From: CAVVNP01 sp963800235
Lineage (GTDB): Bacteria > Actinomycetota > Acidimicrobiia > Acidimicrobiales > Iamiaceae
Direction of reading: 5' to 3'
NCBI GenBank assembly: GCA_963800235.1
Contig: CAWDAD010000001.1
Span: forward strand, 1,240,001 to 1,304,000
Length of the DNA stretch: 64,000 bases
This document shows positions 34,966-43,055 of the stretch, in pieces (the stretch's first letter is position 1; every line of letters begins with the position of its first letter). The position numbers and the translations under genes are program-made. The notes under the pieces were generated by a model. It was not told the origin of the DNA. It saw only the letters and a program-made list of their open reading frames with translations, and ran no database searches.

Positions 34966-36633
34966 GGCGGAGGCGGCCGCCTGGCGGGCGTGGTAGCTGG
35001 AGCGGGTGAGCGGTCCGGCCTCGACGTGGCCGATGCCCATGGCCTCGCCGACGACCCGCACCCCTTCGAGCTCGTCGGGGGTCCACCAGCGGGCCACCGG
35101 CAGGTGGCGGGGTGAGGGCCGCAGGTACTGGCCGACGGTGACGATGTCGGTGCCCACGCCGCGGAGGTCGCCCAGGGTCGCCTCGACCTCGGCGACGGTC
35201 TCGCCCATGCCGACGATCAGGCTCGACTTGGTCACCAGGCCGGCCGCCTTGGCCCGGGCGAGCACGGCCAGGCTGCGGGCGTAGGACGCCGACGGCCGAA
35301 CCGCCCGCTGCAGCCGGGCCACGGTCTCGAGGTTGTGGTTGAGCACGTCGGGACGACTGGCGAAGACGGCGTCGAGGGCGGCCGGATCGCCCTTGCAGTC
35401 GGGGATCAGCACCTCGACCTGGACGCCCGGCGTGCGGCGGCGGATGGCCGCGACCGTGGCGGCGAAGGCGCCGGCCCCGCCGTCGTCGAGGTCGTCTCGC
35501 GCCACCGCGGTGATGACCGCGTAGGCCAGCCCCATCCGGGCCACCGCCTCGGCGACCCGCTCGGGCTCGTCGGGGTCGAGGGCCAGCGGGTGGCGGGTGT
35601 CGACCAGGCAGAAGGCGCAGGCCCGGGTGCAGCGCTCGCCGTTGATCATGAAGGTGGCGGTGCCGTCGGCCCAGCACTCGAAGATGTTCGGGCAGCCCGC
35701 CTCCTCGCACACCGTGACCAGGTCGAGGTCGCGCATGGTGCGCTTCAGCGCCAGGAACTCGGGACCGGTGTCGAGGCGGGCCCGCATCCACGCCGGCTTC
35801 CGGCTGGCGATGGACAGGCCGCCGTCGAGCCCGGCGGCGGCGAGCCGACCCCGCAGCTGCACCGACGTGCCGGCCAGTCCGTCCGCGTCCGCCGGGCCCG
35901 CGAACCGGTCGTCGGCGGCCCCGGCGCCGGGCTCGCCGGCCCCGGTCGTCGTCGACAGGGACGGGGACGGGCCGACCACGTCCTGTCGGTCCCAGCCGGT
36001 GGTCGCCCACCGCTCGACCGCCCGGGCCACGCAGGCGTCGACGGCATCGGCCAGGGAGGGGTCGACGCCCTCGGCGGCGAGGGAGGTGACGGCCTTGTCG
36101 ACGATGCCGCACGGCACGATGTGGCCGAACATGGCCAGGTCGGGCGCCACGTTGAGGGCGAAGCCGTGGGTGGTGCGCCCCCGCACGATGCGCACGCCGA
36201 TGGCGCAGATCTTGCGGGGGTCGTCCGACCCAGGATCGACCCACACACCCGGGTACCCGGGCAGCCGCCCCGCCCCCGGCAGCCCGAGGTCGTCGAGCAC
36301 GTCGATGACCAGCTGCTCGACGGCGTGGACGTAGGCCGGCGTGTCGGGTGCGCTGCCGCCTCCCTTGCCGGCCAGCGACAGGATCGGGTAGCCGACCAGC
36401 TGACCCGGCCCGTGGTAGGTGACGTCGCCCCCCCGGTCGGTGGCGACCAGCTCGGCGCCGACGGTGGCCGGGTCGACCAGCACGTGGTCGGGGTCGGCCC
36501 GAACCCCGAGGGTGTAGGTGTGCGGGTGCTCGAGCAGGAGCAGGTGGTCGTCGGGTCCGTGGTCGCGCAGGCCCGCCTGCAGGGCGTGGGCGTCGCGGTA
36601 GCGGACCCGGCCGAGCCAGCGGGCGTGGAGCAC
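34963..36633 (-). CDS. lipBA: LipB-LipA fusion: octanoyltransferase plus lipoyl synthase
   Basis: One uninterrupted 556-residue frame. Residues 1-215 are LipB: EHPHTYTLGVR, RGGDVTYHGPGQLVGYP, catalytic Lys141 in RKICAIGVRI and Cys175 in HIVPCGIVDK. A 45-residue Gly/Ala/Ser linker (about 222-265) follows. Residues 277-556 are LipA, a radical-SAM enzyme: auxiliary-cluster cysteines 309, 314 and 320 (CEEAGCPNIFEC), SAM-cluster cysteines 335, 339 and 342 (CTRACAFC), and RSSYHA near 544. LipB moves octanoate from ACP to the E2 domain and LipA inserts two sulfurs. The E2 and E3 genes directly upstream are the natural targets. Confidence 0.92.
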   Translation of the reverse strand: MLHARWLGRVRYRDAHALQAGLRDHGPDDHLLLLEHPHTYTLGVRADPDHVLVDPATVGAELVATDRGGDVTYHGPGQLVGYPILSLAGKGGGSAPDTPAYVHAVEQLVIDVLDDLGLPGAGRLPGYPGVWVDPGSDDPRKICAIGVRIVRGRTTHGFALNVAPDLAMFGHIVPCGIVDKAVTSLAAEGVDPSLADAVDACVARAVERWATTGWDRQDVVGPSPSLSTTTGAGEPGAGAADDRFAGPADADGLAGTSVQLRGRLAAAGLDGGLSIASRKPAWMRARLDTGPEFLALKRTMRDLDLVTVCEEAGCPNIFECWADGTATFMINGERCTRACAFCLVDTRHPLALDPDEPERVAEAVARMGLAYAVITAVARDDLDDGGAGAFAATVAAIRRRTPGVQVEVLIPDCKGDPAALDAVFASRPDVLNHNLETVARLQRAVRPSASYARSLAVLARAKAAGLVTKSSLIVGMGETVAEVEATLGDLRGVGTDIVTVGQYLRPSPRHLPVARWWTPDELEGVRVVGEAMGIGHVEAGPLTRSSYHARQAAASA

Positions 36634-36669
36634 GGCGGCGCTACCCGCGGCCGGGGTCGTGTCGGCCGC

Positions 36670-38181
36670 TCACAGCTCGGCCTCCCAGTCCCGGGTCTCG
36701 AGCAGCTCGCGGATCCGGGCCAGGAAGGCGCCGGCGTAGGCGCCGTCGAAGGCCCGGTGGTCCCAGCCGAGCGTCAGGTTGCCGACCGAGTGGATGGCGA
36801 CGGCCTCGGCGCCGAGGGCGTCGGTGACCACCACCGGCTTGCGGGAGACGCCCTCGGTGGAGAGCACCATCACCTGGGGCTGGTTGATGATGGCCGTGGT
36901 GGCGAAGGTGCCCGCCCCGCCGTTGTTGGTGATGGTGACGGTGCCCCCGGTGATGTCGTCGGCGGAGAGCTGCCGGGACCGGGCCCGGTCGGCCAGCCCG
37001 GCGACCTGACGGGCGATGGCCCGCAGCCGCATGTCCTGCGCCCGGTGGATGACCGGCACCAGCAGCCCCTGACCGCCGAGGTCGACGGCCACGCCCAGGT
37101 TCACGTCCTGGTGCACGATCAGCTCGCCGTCGCCGACGCTGGCGTTCAGGTGGGGGAACTCGGCGACGGCGTCGACCAGGGCCCGGGCCACGAACGGCAG
37201 GTAGGTCAGGCTGATGCCCTCGTCGGTGCGGAACTGCTCCTTGTGGGCCGTCCGCACCCGCTCGATCGCCTCGAAGTCGACCTCGATCATCGAGAAGACG
37301 TGGGCCGAGACGTCCTTCGACCGGACCATGTGCTGGGCGGTGCGCAGGCGGATGTTGTTCAGCGGTTCGACGTCGTCGTGCTCGCCGGCGGCCGGGGCCG
37401 GAGCCGCCGCTCCGGCAGCCGGGGACGGTGCCGCCGGCGCCTCCTGGCGCGTCGGGGCCGGCTGGCTCGCCGGGGCGGGTCGGCTCGGCGGGGCGGGCTG
37501 GGCCGCTCCGCCGCCGCGCCCGTCGATGGCCTGCTGGACGTCGGACCGGGTGATCCGACCGCCGGGCCCCGAGCCGCTGATGCGGCTCACGTCGACGTGG
37601 TTCTCCTCGACCAGCCGGCGGACCACGGGCGAGAGCACCACGGCGTCGGCGGCGCCGCCGTCACCGGCGGGCGTGCCCGGCGCCCCGGCCGACTCGCCGG
37701 CGGTCGGCTCCTGGCTGGCGGCGTCGGGGGCCTGGTCGGTCGACGGCTCGCTCGGCGTCGCCGGAGCGGACTCCGGCTCGGCCGGCGCCGGCGCCTCGGT
37801 GGAGGCCGCCGCCTCGGCACCGCCGTCGTCCCCGCTCGCGCCCTCGTCGCCCTGCTCCTCCTCGCCGGCGCCCTCGTCGCCCGCCCCCTCGTCGCCCGCC
37901 CCCTCGTCGGCGGACCCGGCAGCCTCGCCGCCCGAGCCGTCGGGCGCCGAGTCGCTGACCACCGCCAGACGGGTTCCCACGTCGACCGTGTCACCCTCCT
38001 CGACCAGGATCTCGGCCAGGTAGCCGGCCACGGGTGACGGCACCTCCGAGTCGACCTTGTCGGTCGACACCTCGAACAGGACCTCGTCCTCGTCGACGTG
38101 GTCGCCCACCGCCTTGAACCACTGGGTGATCGTCCCCTCGGTCACGGTCTCGCCCAGCTGGGGCATCTCGATGTCGGCCAT
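36670..38181 (-). CDS. 2-oxoacid dehydrogenase E2 (dihydrolipoamide acyltransferase)
   Basis: A 503-residue E2 subunit. Lipoyl domain 1-80 with the lipoylated Lys in FEVSTDKVDSEVPSP; then a very acidic Ala/Gly/Glu linker (85-190) with GDEGAGDEGAGDEGAGEEEQG; peripheral-subunit-binding domain VLSPVVRRLVEENHVDVSRI; a Pro/Ala linker; catalytic domain from about 270 ending in WDHRAFDGAYAGAFLARIREL with catalytic HxxxDG. A single lipoyl domain and the name SucB/KgdB-like fit, but pyruvate or branched-chain specificity cannot be excluded. AGGAAGGA lies before the ATG. Flanked by lpd and lipBA on one strand. Confidence 0.85.
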   Translation of the reverse strand: MADIEMPQLGETVTEGTITQWFKAVGDHVDEDEVLFEVSTDKVDSEVPSPVAGYLAEILVEEGDTVDVGTRLAVVSDSAPDGSGGEAAGSADEGAGDEGAGDEGAGEEEQGDEGASGDDGGAEAAASTEAPAPAEPESAPATPSEPSTDQAPDAASQEPTAGESAGAPGTPAGDGGAADAVVLSPVVRRLVEENHVDVSRISGSGPGGRITRSDVQQAIDGRGGGAAQPAPPSRPAPASQPAPTRQEAPAAPSPAAGAAAPAPAAGEHDDVEPLNNIRLRTAQHMVRSKDVSAHVFSMIEVDFEAIERVRTAHKEQFRTDEGISLTYLPFVARALVDAVAEFPHLNASVGDGELIVHQDVNLGVAVDLGGQGLLVPVIHRAQDMRLRAIARQVAGLADRARSRQLSADDITGGTVTITNNGGAGTFATTAIINQPQVMVLSTEGVSRKPVVVTDALGAEAVAIHSVGNLTLGWDHRAFDGAYAGAFLARIRELLETRDWEAEL

Positions 38182-38247
38182 CGTGTCCTTCCTCGTGGTC
38201 GTGCCTGGTGGAACCGGGACCCTCGCCGGCGGGGCCCCGGCGGTCGG

Positions 38248-39645
38248 TCAGCCGTGCAACCCGCGCCCGGTCAGGCTCAGGATCGTCTCGCCGAAGTTCT
38301 CGGACAGCGACGGGTGGGGCTGGATGAAGGCGGCCACCTCCTCGACGGTGGCCTCCCAGTTGACGGCGAGGTACCCCTGGCCGAGCTGCTCGGTGACCCA
38401 CGGGCCCGCCATGTGGACGCCGAGGATGCGGCCGGCGCTGCCGTCGGGCCGCTTCTCGGCGACCACCTTCATCAGCCCGTCGGTCTCGCCCACGATCAGC
38501 GCCCGGCTGTTGCCCATCCAGCGGTGCTTGCTGACCACCACGTCGAAGCCGGCGTCGCGGGCACCCTGCTCGGAGTACCCGGCGAAGGCGACCTCGGGCT
38601 GGCAGTAGATGCACCACGGCACCCGGCCGTAGTCGACCGGGACCGCCGGCTCGCCCAGGATCTGCTTGATCACCAGGATCGCCTCGGCGAAGCCCACGTG
38701 GGCGAGGCCGGGGGTGGCGATGACGTCGCCCACCGCGAACACGCCGTCGACCGCGGTGCGGCAGCGCTCGTCGACCTCGATGAAGCCCCGGTCGTCGACG
38801 CCGACGCCGGTGTCGCCGAGCCCGAGGCCGTCGGTCAGCGGGCGGCGCCCCACCGACACGACCACGGCGTCGACGGTGATCGAGTCGTTGTCGCCGAAGG
38901 AGACGACGGTGCCGCTGTCGCCCGGTTCGTGACCGGTGACCTGGACGCCGGTGCGCACGGTGATGCCCCGCCGCTTGAACGAGCGCAGCACCTGGTCGGC
39001 GACGTCCTTGTCGACGCCGGGCAGGGCCTGGGGCAGCGCCTCGAGCACCGTCACCTCGCTGCCGAGGTCGCTCAGCATCGACGCGAACTCGCACCCGATG
39101 GCCCCGCCGCCGATCACCGCCACCCTCGCGGGCAGGGAGGTCATCTCGAACACCTCGTCGGAGGTGAAGACGACCTCGCCGTCGACGTCGAAGCCGGGGA
39201 TCGTCCGCGGCACCGACCCCGAGGCGAGGATGACGTGCCGGCCGGTGAGCTCGGTGGTGCCGTCCTCGCCGGTGACGGTGACGGTGTTGTCGCGCCCGAG
39301 CGAGCCGGTGCCCGCGACCACGGTGACCTTCCGCCCCTTGAGCAGGCCCTGCAGGCCCTTGAACAGGCCGTCGACGACCTTGCTCTTGCGATCCATGGCC
39401 GCGCCCAGGTCGAGGCCGGGCTGGTCGGCCTGCACGCCGAACTCCTTGGCCCCGGCCACCGTCCGGTACACGTGGGCGGTCTCGAGCAGCTCCTTGGCGG
39501 GGATGCAGCCGCGGTGCAGGCAGGTGCCGCCGACCTTGTCCTTCTCGACCATGGCCACGTCGAGGCCGGCCGCGGCCCCGTAGAGGGCGGCTGCGTACCC
39601 GCCCGGGCCCCCGCCGATGATGACGACGTCGTGCGCTTCAGCCAT
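38248..39645 (-). CDS. lpdA: Dihydrolipoyl dehydrogenase (E3)
   Basis: A 465-residue pyridine nucleotide-disulfide oxidoreductase. DVVIIGGGPGGYAAALYGA binds FAD; GGTCLHRGCIPAKELL has the redox Cys pair; RVAVIGGGAIGCEFASML binds NAD; the C-terminal FIQPHPSLSENFGE supplies the His-Glu catalytic base. It reoxidises the lipoyl arm of E2. Leaderless: TACCGT (complement of 39653-39658) lies 7 nt before the ATG. First gene of the minus-strand lpd-E2-lipBA run. Confidence 0.93.
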   Translation of the reverse strand: MAEAHDVVIIGGGPGGYAAALYGAAAGLDVAMVEKDKVGGTCLHRGCIPAKELLETAHVYRTVAGAKEFGVQADQPGLDLGAAMDRKSKVVDGLFKGLQGLLKGRKVTVVAGTGSLGRDNTVTVTGEDGTTELTGRHVILASGSVPRTIPGFDVDGEVVFTSDEVFEMTSLPARVAVIGGGAIGCEFASMLSDLGSEVTVLEALPQALPGVDKDVADQVLRSFKRRGITVRTGVQVTGHEPGDSGTVVSFGDNDSITVDAVVVSVGRRPLTDGLGLGDTGVGVDDRGFIEVDERCRTAVDGVFAVGDVIATPGLAHVGFAEAILVIKQILGEPAVPVDYGRVPWCIYCQPEVAFAGYSEQGARDAGFDVVVSKHRWMGNSRALIVGETDGLMKVVAEKRPDGSAGRILGVHMAGPWVTEQLGQGYLAVNWEATVEEVAAFIQPHPSLSENFGETILSLTGRGLHG

Positions 39646-39737
39646 GCCGCCGACGGTATCCGGTCGACGGTCGCATCGGAGCGGGTCGGCCGGCGCGACC
39701 CGACCCCCGCGACCCGGCCCCCGTTAGCGTCGGGGCG

Positions 39738-39830
39738 GTGAGCACGAGGAAGCTGATCGTGGCCGCCCTGCTCTGCGGCATGGCCATCCTCATCGCGTTC
39801 ACCACCCAGGTGCTGCTCTGGCAGCGCTGA
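39738..39830 (+). CDS. 30-residue single-span membrane peptide
   Basis: GTG-initiated frame of 30 codons: basic start (STRKL), one hydrophobic helix (IVAALLCGMAILIAFTTQVLL) and WQR end. Support for reality is the leaderless promoter TAGCGT (39725-39730) exactly 7 nt upstream and GC-rich third positions. Too short for domain assignment. It is divergent from lpd and precedes the decaprenyl-phospho-arabinose genes. Confidence 0.5.
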   Translation: MSTRKLIVAALLCGMAILIAFTTQVLLWQR

Positions 39831-39895
39831 CCAGGGCTGACCAGGGCTGACCGGCGCCGACCGGGACTGACCGGGGCCCGTCGCCCGCCTAGGAT
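39827..39895 (+). promoter_or_regulatory. 10-bp phased repeats and promoter upstream of dprE2
   Basis: From 39827 the motif CTGACCAGGG recurs every 10 bp (39827, 39837, 39847, then degenerate CCGACCGGGA at 39857 and CTGACCGGGG at 39867). The last CTGACC (39867-39872) is 17 nt upstream of TAGGAT (39890-39895), forming a -35/-10 pair. About 44 nt of leader precede the ATG at 39940. One repeat per helical turn could present a regulator's half-sites on one DNA face. Confidence 0.5.
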
Positions 39896-39939
39896 CACCG
39901 TCCCTGTTGCCTGCGGCCTCGGGCCGGAAGCGAGCCACC

Positions 39940-40701
39940 ATGCAAGACGCGCTCGGCGCGGTGCAGTCCGTCCTGGTCCTGGGCGGCAGCTCCGAGATCG
40001 CCCTGGCCACCGTCCGCGACCTGGTCGCCGAGCGGTGCCGCACCGTCGTGCTGGCCGGGCGCGACCTGGCGGCGCTCGAGTCGGCGGCCGCCGAGCTGCG
40101 CGGCTCGGGGGCCGAGGTCGACACCGTCGAGTTCGACGCCCTCGACGTCGACTCCCACGTCAAGGTGATCGACGAGGTGTTCGACGGGCACGAGGACCTC
40201 GACGTGGTGCTGCTGGCCTTCGGCGTGCTCGGCGACCAGGCGGAGTTCGACGCCGACCCGTCGGCCGCCGCCCGGGCGGTGACCGCCAACTACGTGGGCG
40301 CGGTGTCGAGCGGGCTGGCGGTGGCCAACCGGCTGCGCCGGCAGGGCCACGGCACCCTGGTGGTGCTGTCGTCGGTCGCCGGCGAGCGGGCCAGGAAGGA
40401 CAACTTCGTCTACGGCTCGTCCAAGGCCGGGCTCGACGCCTTCGCCCAGGGGCTGGGCGACGCCCTGCAGGGCAGCGGCGCCCGGGTCATGGTCGTGCGG
40501 CCCGGCTTCGTCCGCACCCGGATGACCGCCCACATGGACGACGGCCCCTTCGCCACCACCGCCGACGCGGTGGCCGCCGGGATCGTCGAGGGGCTCCGCA
40601 AGCGGTCGCACACCGTGTGGGTGCCCGGCATGCTCCGCTACCTGTTCGGCGCACTGAAGCTGGCACCGCGCCCCGTGTGGCGGAAGCTGTCGGACCGCTG
40701 A
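39940..40701 (+). CDS. dprE2: Decaprenylphosphoryl-2-keto-beta-D-erythro-pentose reductase (DprE2-like SDR)
   Basis: A 253-residue short-chain dehydrogenase. VQSVLVLGGSSEIALATVRDLV is the DprE2-type cofactor loop (G-G-S-S-E-I-A rather than TGxxxGxG); LVVLSSVAGERARKDNFVYGSSKAGLDAF has the Ser-Tyr-Lys catalytic set; VVRPGFVRTRMTAHM and YLFGALKLAPRPVWRKL are typical of DprE2. It reduces the 2-keto intermediate made by DprE1 to decaprenyl-phospho-arabinose. DprE1 and the DPPR synthase are 1.3-3.7 kb downstream on the same strand, which strongly supports the assignment. Confidence 0.85.
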   Translation: MQDALGAVQSVLVLGGSSEIALATVRDLVAERCRTVVLAGRDLAALESAAAELRGSGAEVDTVEFDALDVDSHVKVIDEVFDGHEDLDVVLLAFGVLGDQAEFDADPSAAARAVTANYVGAVSSGLAVANRLRRQGHGTLVVLSSVAGERARKDNFVYGSSKAGLDAFAQGLGDALQGSGARVMVVRPGFVRTRMTAHMDDGPFATTADAVAAGIVEGLRKRSHTVWVPGMLRYLFGALKLAPRPVWRKLSDR

Positions 40702-40729
40702 GGGCCATCGGAACCCGGGGGGAGCCGTG

Positions 40730-41986
40730 ATGGAGAAGGTCGTGGTGATCGGCCAGGGCTACGTGGGCCTGCCCGTGGCCATGCGGGCCTGCGAGGTGGG
40801 CTACGACGTCGTCGGCCTCGACGTCGATGCCGACCGGGTCAAGCGCCTGGCGGGCGGCGAGTCCTTCGTCGAGGACATCCGTGCCGACCGGCTGGCCGCC
40901 GCGCTGGCGTCGGACCGGTACCGGCCCACCACCGACCCGGCCGAGGCGGCCGACTTCGACGTGGCCGTGATCTCGGTGCCGACCCCGCTGCGCGACGGGG
41001 TGCCCGACCTGTCCTACATCGAGTCGTCCGCCACGTCGCTCGCCGGGCACCTCCGGCCGGGGGCGTGCGTCATCCTCGAGTCGACGACCTACCCCGGCAC
41101 CACCGAGGAGCTGGTGGCACCGATCCTCGAGGACGGCTCCGGGCTGGTCGCGGGCAGCGACTTCGCCCTCGGCTACAGCCCCGAGCGCATCGACCCGGGC
41201 AACGGCACCTGGACCTTCGAGACCACGCCCAAGGTGGTGTCCGGGCTGGGCCCGTCGTCGCTGGCCCGGGTGCAGGCGTTCTACGACCGGCTGGTCGAGC
41301 GCACCGTCGCGGTGACCTCGCCGAAGGAGGCCGAGCTCACCAAGCTGCTCGAGAACACCTTCCGGCACGTGAACATCGCCTTGGTCAACGAGCTGGCCAT
41401 GTTCGCCAGCGACCTCGGCATCGACGTGTGGGAGGCCATCGACGCCGCCTCCTCCAAGCCGTTCGGCTACCTGCGGTTCACCCCCGGTCCCGGTGTCGGC
41501 GGCCACTGCCTGCCCATCGACCCGTCGTACCTGTCGTGGCGGGTCCGCCGTTCGCTCGGGCACGCCTTCCGCTTCGTCGAGCTGGCCAACGACGTCAACG
41601 ACCACATGCCCGACTACGTCGTCCGACGCCTGACCGCCGCCCTGAACGAGCGCCAGCTCTCGGTGAAGGGCCGACGCATCCTCCTGCTCGGCCTCGCCTA
41701 CAAGCGCAACACCGGCGACGACCGCGAATCGCCGTCGACGCCCATCGCCCGCCAGCTCGCCAACCTCGGCGCCCACGTGGTCGCCGCCGACCCCCACGTG
41801 TCGATCGAGCGCAGCCACACCCGGGTCGACCGCGTCGAGCTGACCGTCGAGGAGGTGCGGGCCGCCGACGCGGTGGTGCTGCTCGTCGACCACGACGAGT
41901 TCGACCTCGACCTGGTCGTGGCCAACGCCACCTACGTGCTCGACACCCGGCGCTGCATCGACGGCCCCGACGTCGAGCACCTGTGA
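40730..41986 (+). CDS. Nucleotide-sugar dehydrogenase (UDP-HexNAc/UDP-glucose 6-dehydrogenase family)
   Basis: A 418-residue UDP-sugar dehydrogenase. KVVVIGQGYVGLPVAMRACE is the NAD loop; VISVPTPLRDGVPDLSYI, ESTTYPGTTEELV, GYSPERIDPGN and GVGGHCLPIDPSYLSW (catalytic Cys) are family motifs. GYSPERIDPGN and the substitution pattern resemble the WbpA/WecC branch that makes UDP-GlcNAcA or UDP-ManNAcA, but UDP-glucuronate is possible. ATG 40730 is preferred over the overlapping GTG 40727 because GGGGGGAG ends 5 nt before it. It would supply an acidic sugar for surface glycans. Confidence 0.85.
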   Translation: MEKVVVIGQGYVGLPVAMRACEVGYDVVGLDVDADRVKRLAGGESFVEDIRADRLAAALASDRYRPTTDPAEAADFDVAVISVPTPLRDGVPDLSYIESSATSLAGHLRPGACVILESTTYPGTTEELVAPILEDGSGLVAGSDFALGYSPERIDPGNGTWTFETTPKVVSGLGPSSLARVQAFYDRLVERTVAVTSPKEAELTKLLENTFRHVNIALVNELAMFASDLGIDVWEAIDAASSKPFGYLRFTPGPGVGGHCLPIDPSYLSWRVRRSLGHAFRFVELANDVNDHMPDYVVRRLTAALNERQLSVKGRRILLLGLAYKRNTGDDRESPSTPIARQLANLGAHVVAADPHVSIERSHTRVDRVELTVEEVRAADAVVLLVDHDEFDLDLVVANATYVLDTRRCIDGPDVEHL

Positions 41987-42035
41987 CCGGGGCTCCTGCG
42001 GGGAGGGTGGTTCCCTCGTCGCAGGTCCGCTCTCG

Positions 42036-42041
42036 TAACCT
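42036..42041 (+). promoter_or_regulatory. -10 of a leaderless promoter for the DPPR synthase gene
   Basis: TAACCT ends 6 nt before the GTG at 42048, so the DPPR synthase-dprE1 pair can be transcribed separately from the upstream genes, as a leaderless message. Confidence 0.55.
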
Positions 42042-42047
42042 GACCCG

Positions 42048-43055
42048 GTGGCGCGCGACGAGCTCCAGATGCGGCCGGCGCGGCCCGACGTGACCGCCGC
42101 CGACGGGGGATCGACGCCTGCGGCCCCCGCCGACGCCCCCGAGGTGCGCCCGCGGCGATCCCTGCCGAAGGCGCTGCTCGTCGCCGCCCGTCCCAAGCAG
42201 TGGGTCAAGAACCTGCTGGTCTTCGCCGCGCCCGGCGCCGCCGGGTCCCTCGGCACCGGCACCGAGCTGCTCCACGCCGTCGTCGCCTTCGTGGCCTTCT
42301 GCCTGGCCGCCAGCGGCACCTACTACCTGAACGACGCCAGCGACGTCGTCGCCGACCGGCTCCACCCCAAGAAGCGGTTCCGCCCCATCGCCGCCGGCGA
42401 GGTGCCGGTCGTGCTGGCCCGGGTTCTCGGGCCGATCATGATCGTCGCCGGCGTCGCCCTGAGCCTGGCCGCGTCGTGGGAGCTGGCGTTGGTGGTGGCC
42501 GCCTACGTCGCCATCACCACCACCTACACCTACTGGTGGAAGCACGTGGCGGTGGTCGACCTGGTGGCGGTGGCGTCGGGCTTCGTGCTGCGGGCCATCG
42601 GCGGTGCGGCGGCCACCAAGATCGGCATCTCCAACTGGTTCTTCATCGTGACCTCCTTCGCCGCCCTGTTCGTGGTGGTCGGCAAGCGCAACTCGGAGTC
42701 GCGCACGATGGGGGCCGGCGCCGCCGAGGTCCGCTCGACCCTCGGCGCCTACTCGACCGACTACCTCGCCTACCTGCGGTCGGTCACCACCGGCGTCATG
42801 CTGGTCGCCTACTGCTTGTGGGCCTTCGACAAGTCCGACCAGGCCACCCGGCTGCACCACTACAGCGGGCCGTGGTTCCAGCTCTCGATCGTGCCCTTCG
42901 CCATGGCGATCCTGCGGTACGCGCTGCTGGTCGACTCCGGCGAGGGCGGCGCGCCCGAGGACCTGCTCTTCACCGACCGCCCGCTCATGGTGTTCGGCGC
43001 CCTCTGGGTGCTGGTGTTCGGCTTCGGCATCCTGATCACGCCGGGGCCCCACTAG
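42048..43055 (+). CDS. Decaprenyl-phosphate phosphoribosyltransferase (UbiA family)
   Basis: A 335-residue UbiA-type membrane transferase with about eight helices. KALLVAARPKQWVKNLLVFA opens the family; GTYYLNDASDVVADRLHPKK (NDxxDxxxD) and KRFRPIAAGEVP form the first Asp-rich diphosphate site. The enzyme links PRPP to decaprenyl phosphate, the first step to decaprenyl-phospho-arabinose (Rv3806c-type). Position directly before dprE1 (stop overlaps its GTG by 1 nt) makes this assignment firm. The first 38 residues are a disordered Pro/Ala tail. Confidence 0.88.
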   Translation: MARDELQMRPARPDVTAADGGSTPAAPADAPEVRPRRSLPKALLVAARPKQWVKNLLVFAAPGAAGSLGTGTELLHAVVAFVAFCLAASGTYYLNDASDVVADRLHPKKRFRPIAAGEVPVVLARVLGPIMIVAGVALSLAASWELALVVAAYVAITTTYTYWWKHVAVVDLVAVASGFVLRAIGGAAATKIGISNWFFIVTSFAALFVVVGKRNSESRTMGAGAAEVRSTLGAYSTDYLAYLRSVTTGVMLVAYCLWAFDKSDQATRLHHYSGPWFQLSIVPFAMAILRYALLVDSGEGGAPEDLLFTDRPLMVFGALWVLVFGFGILITPGPH

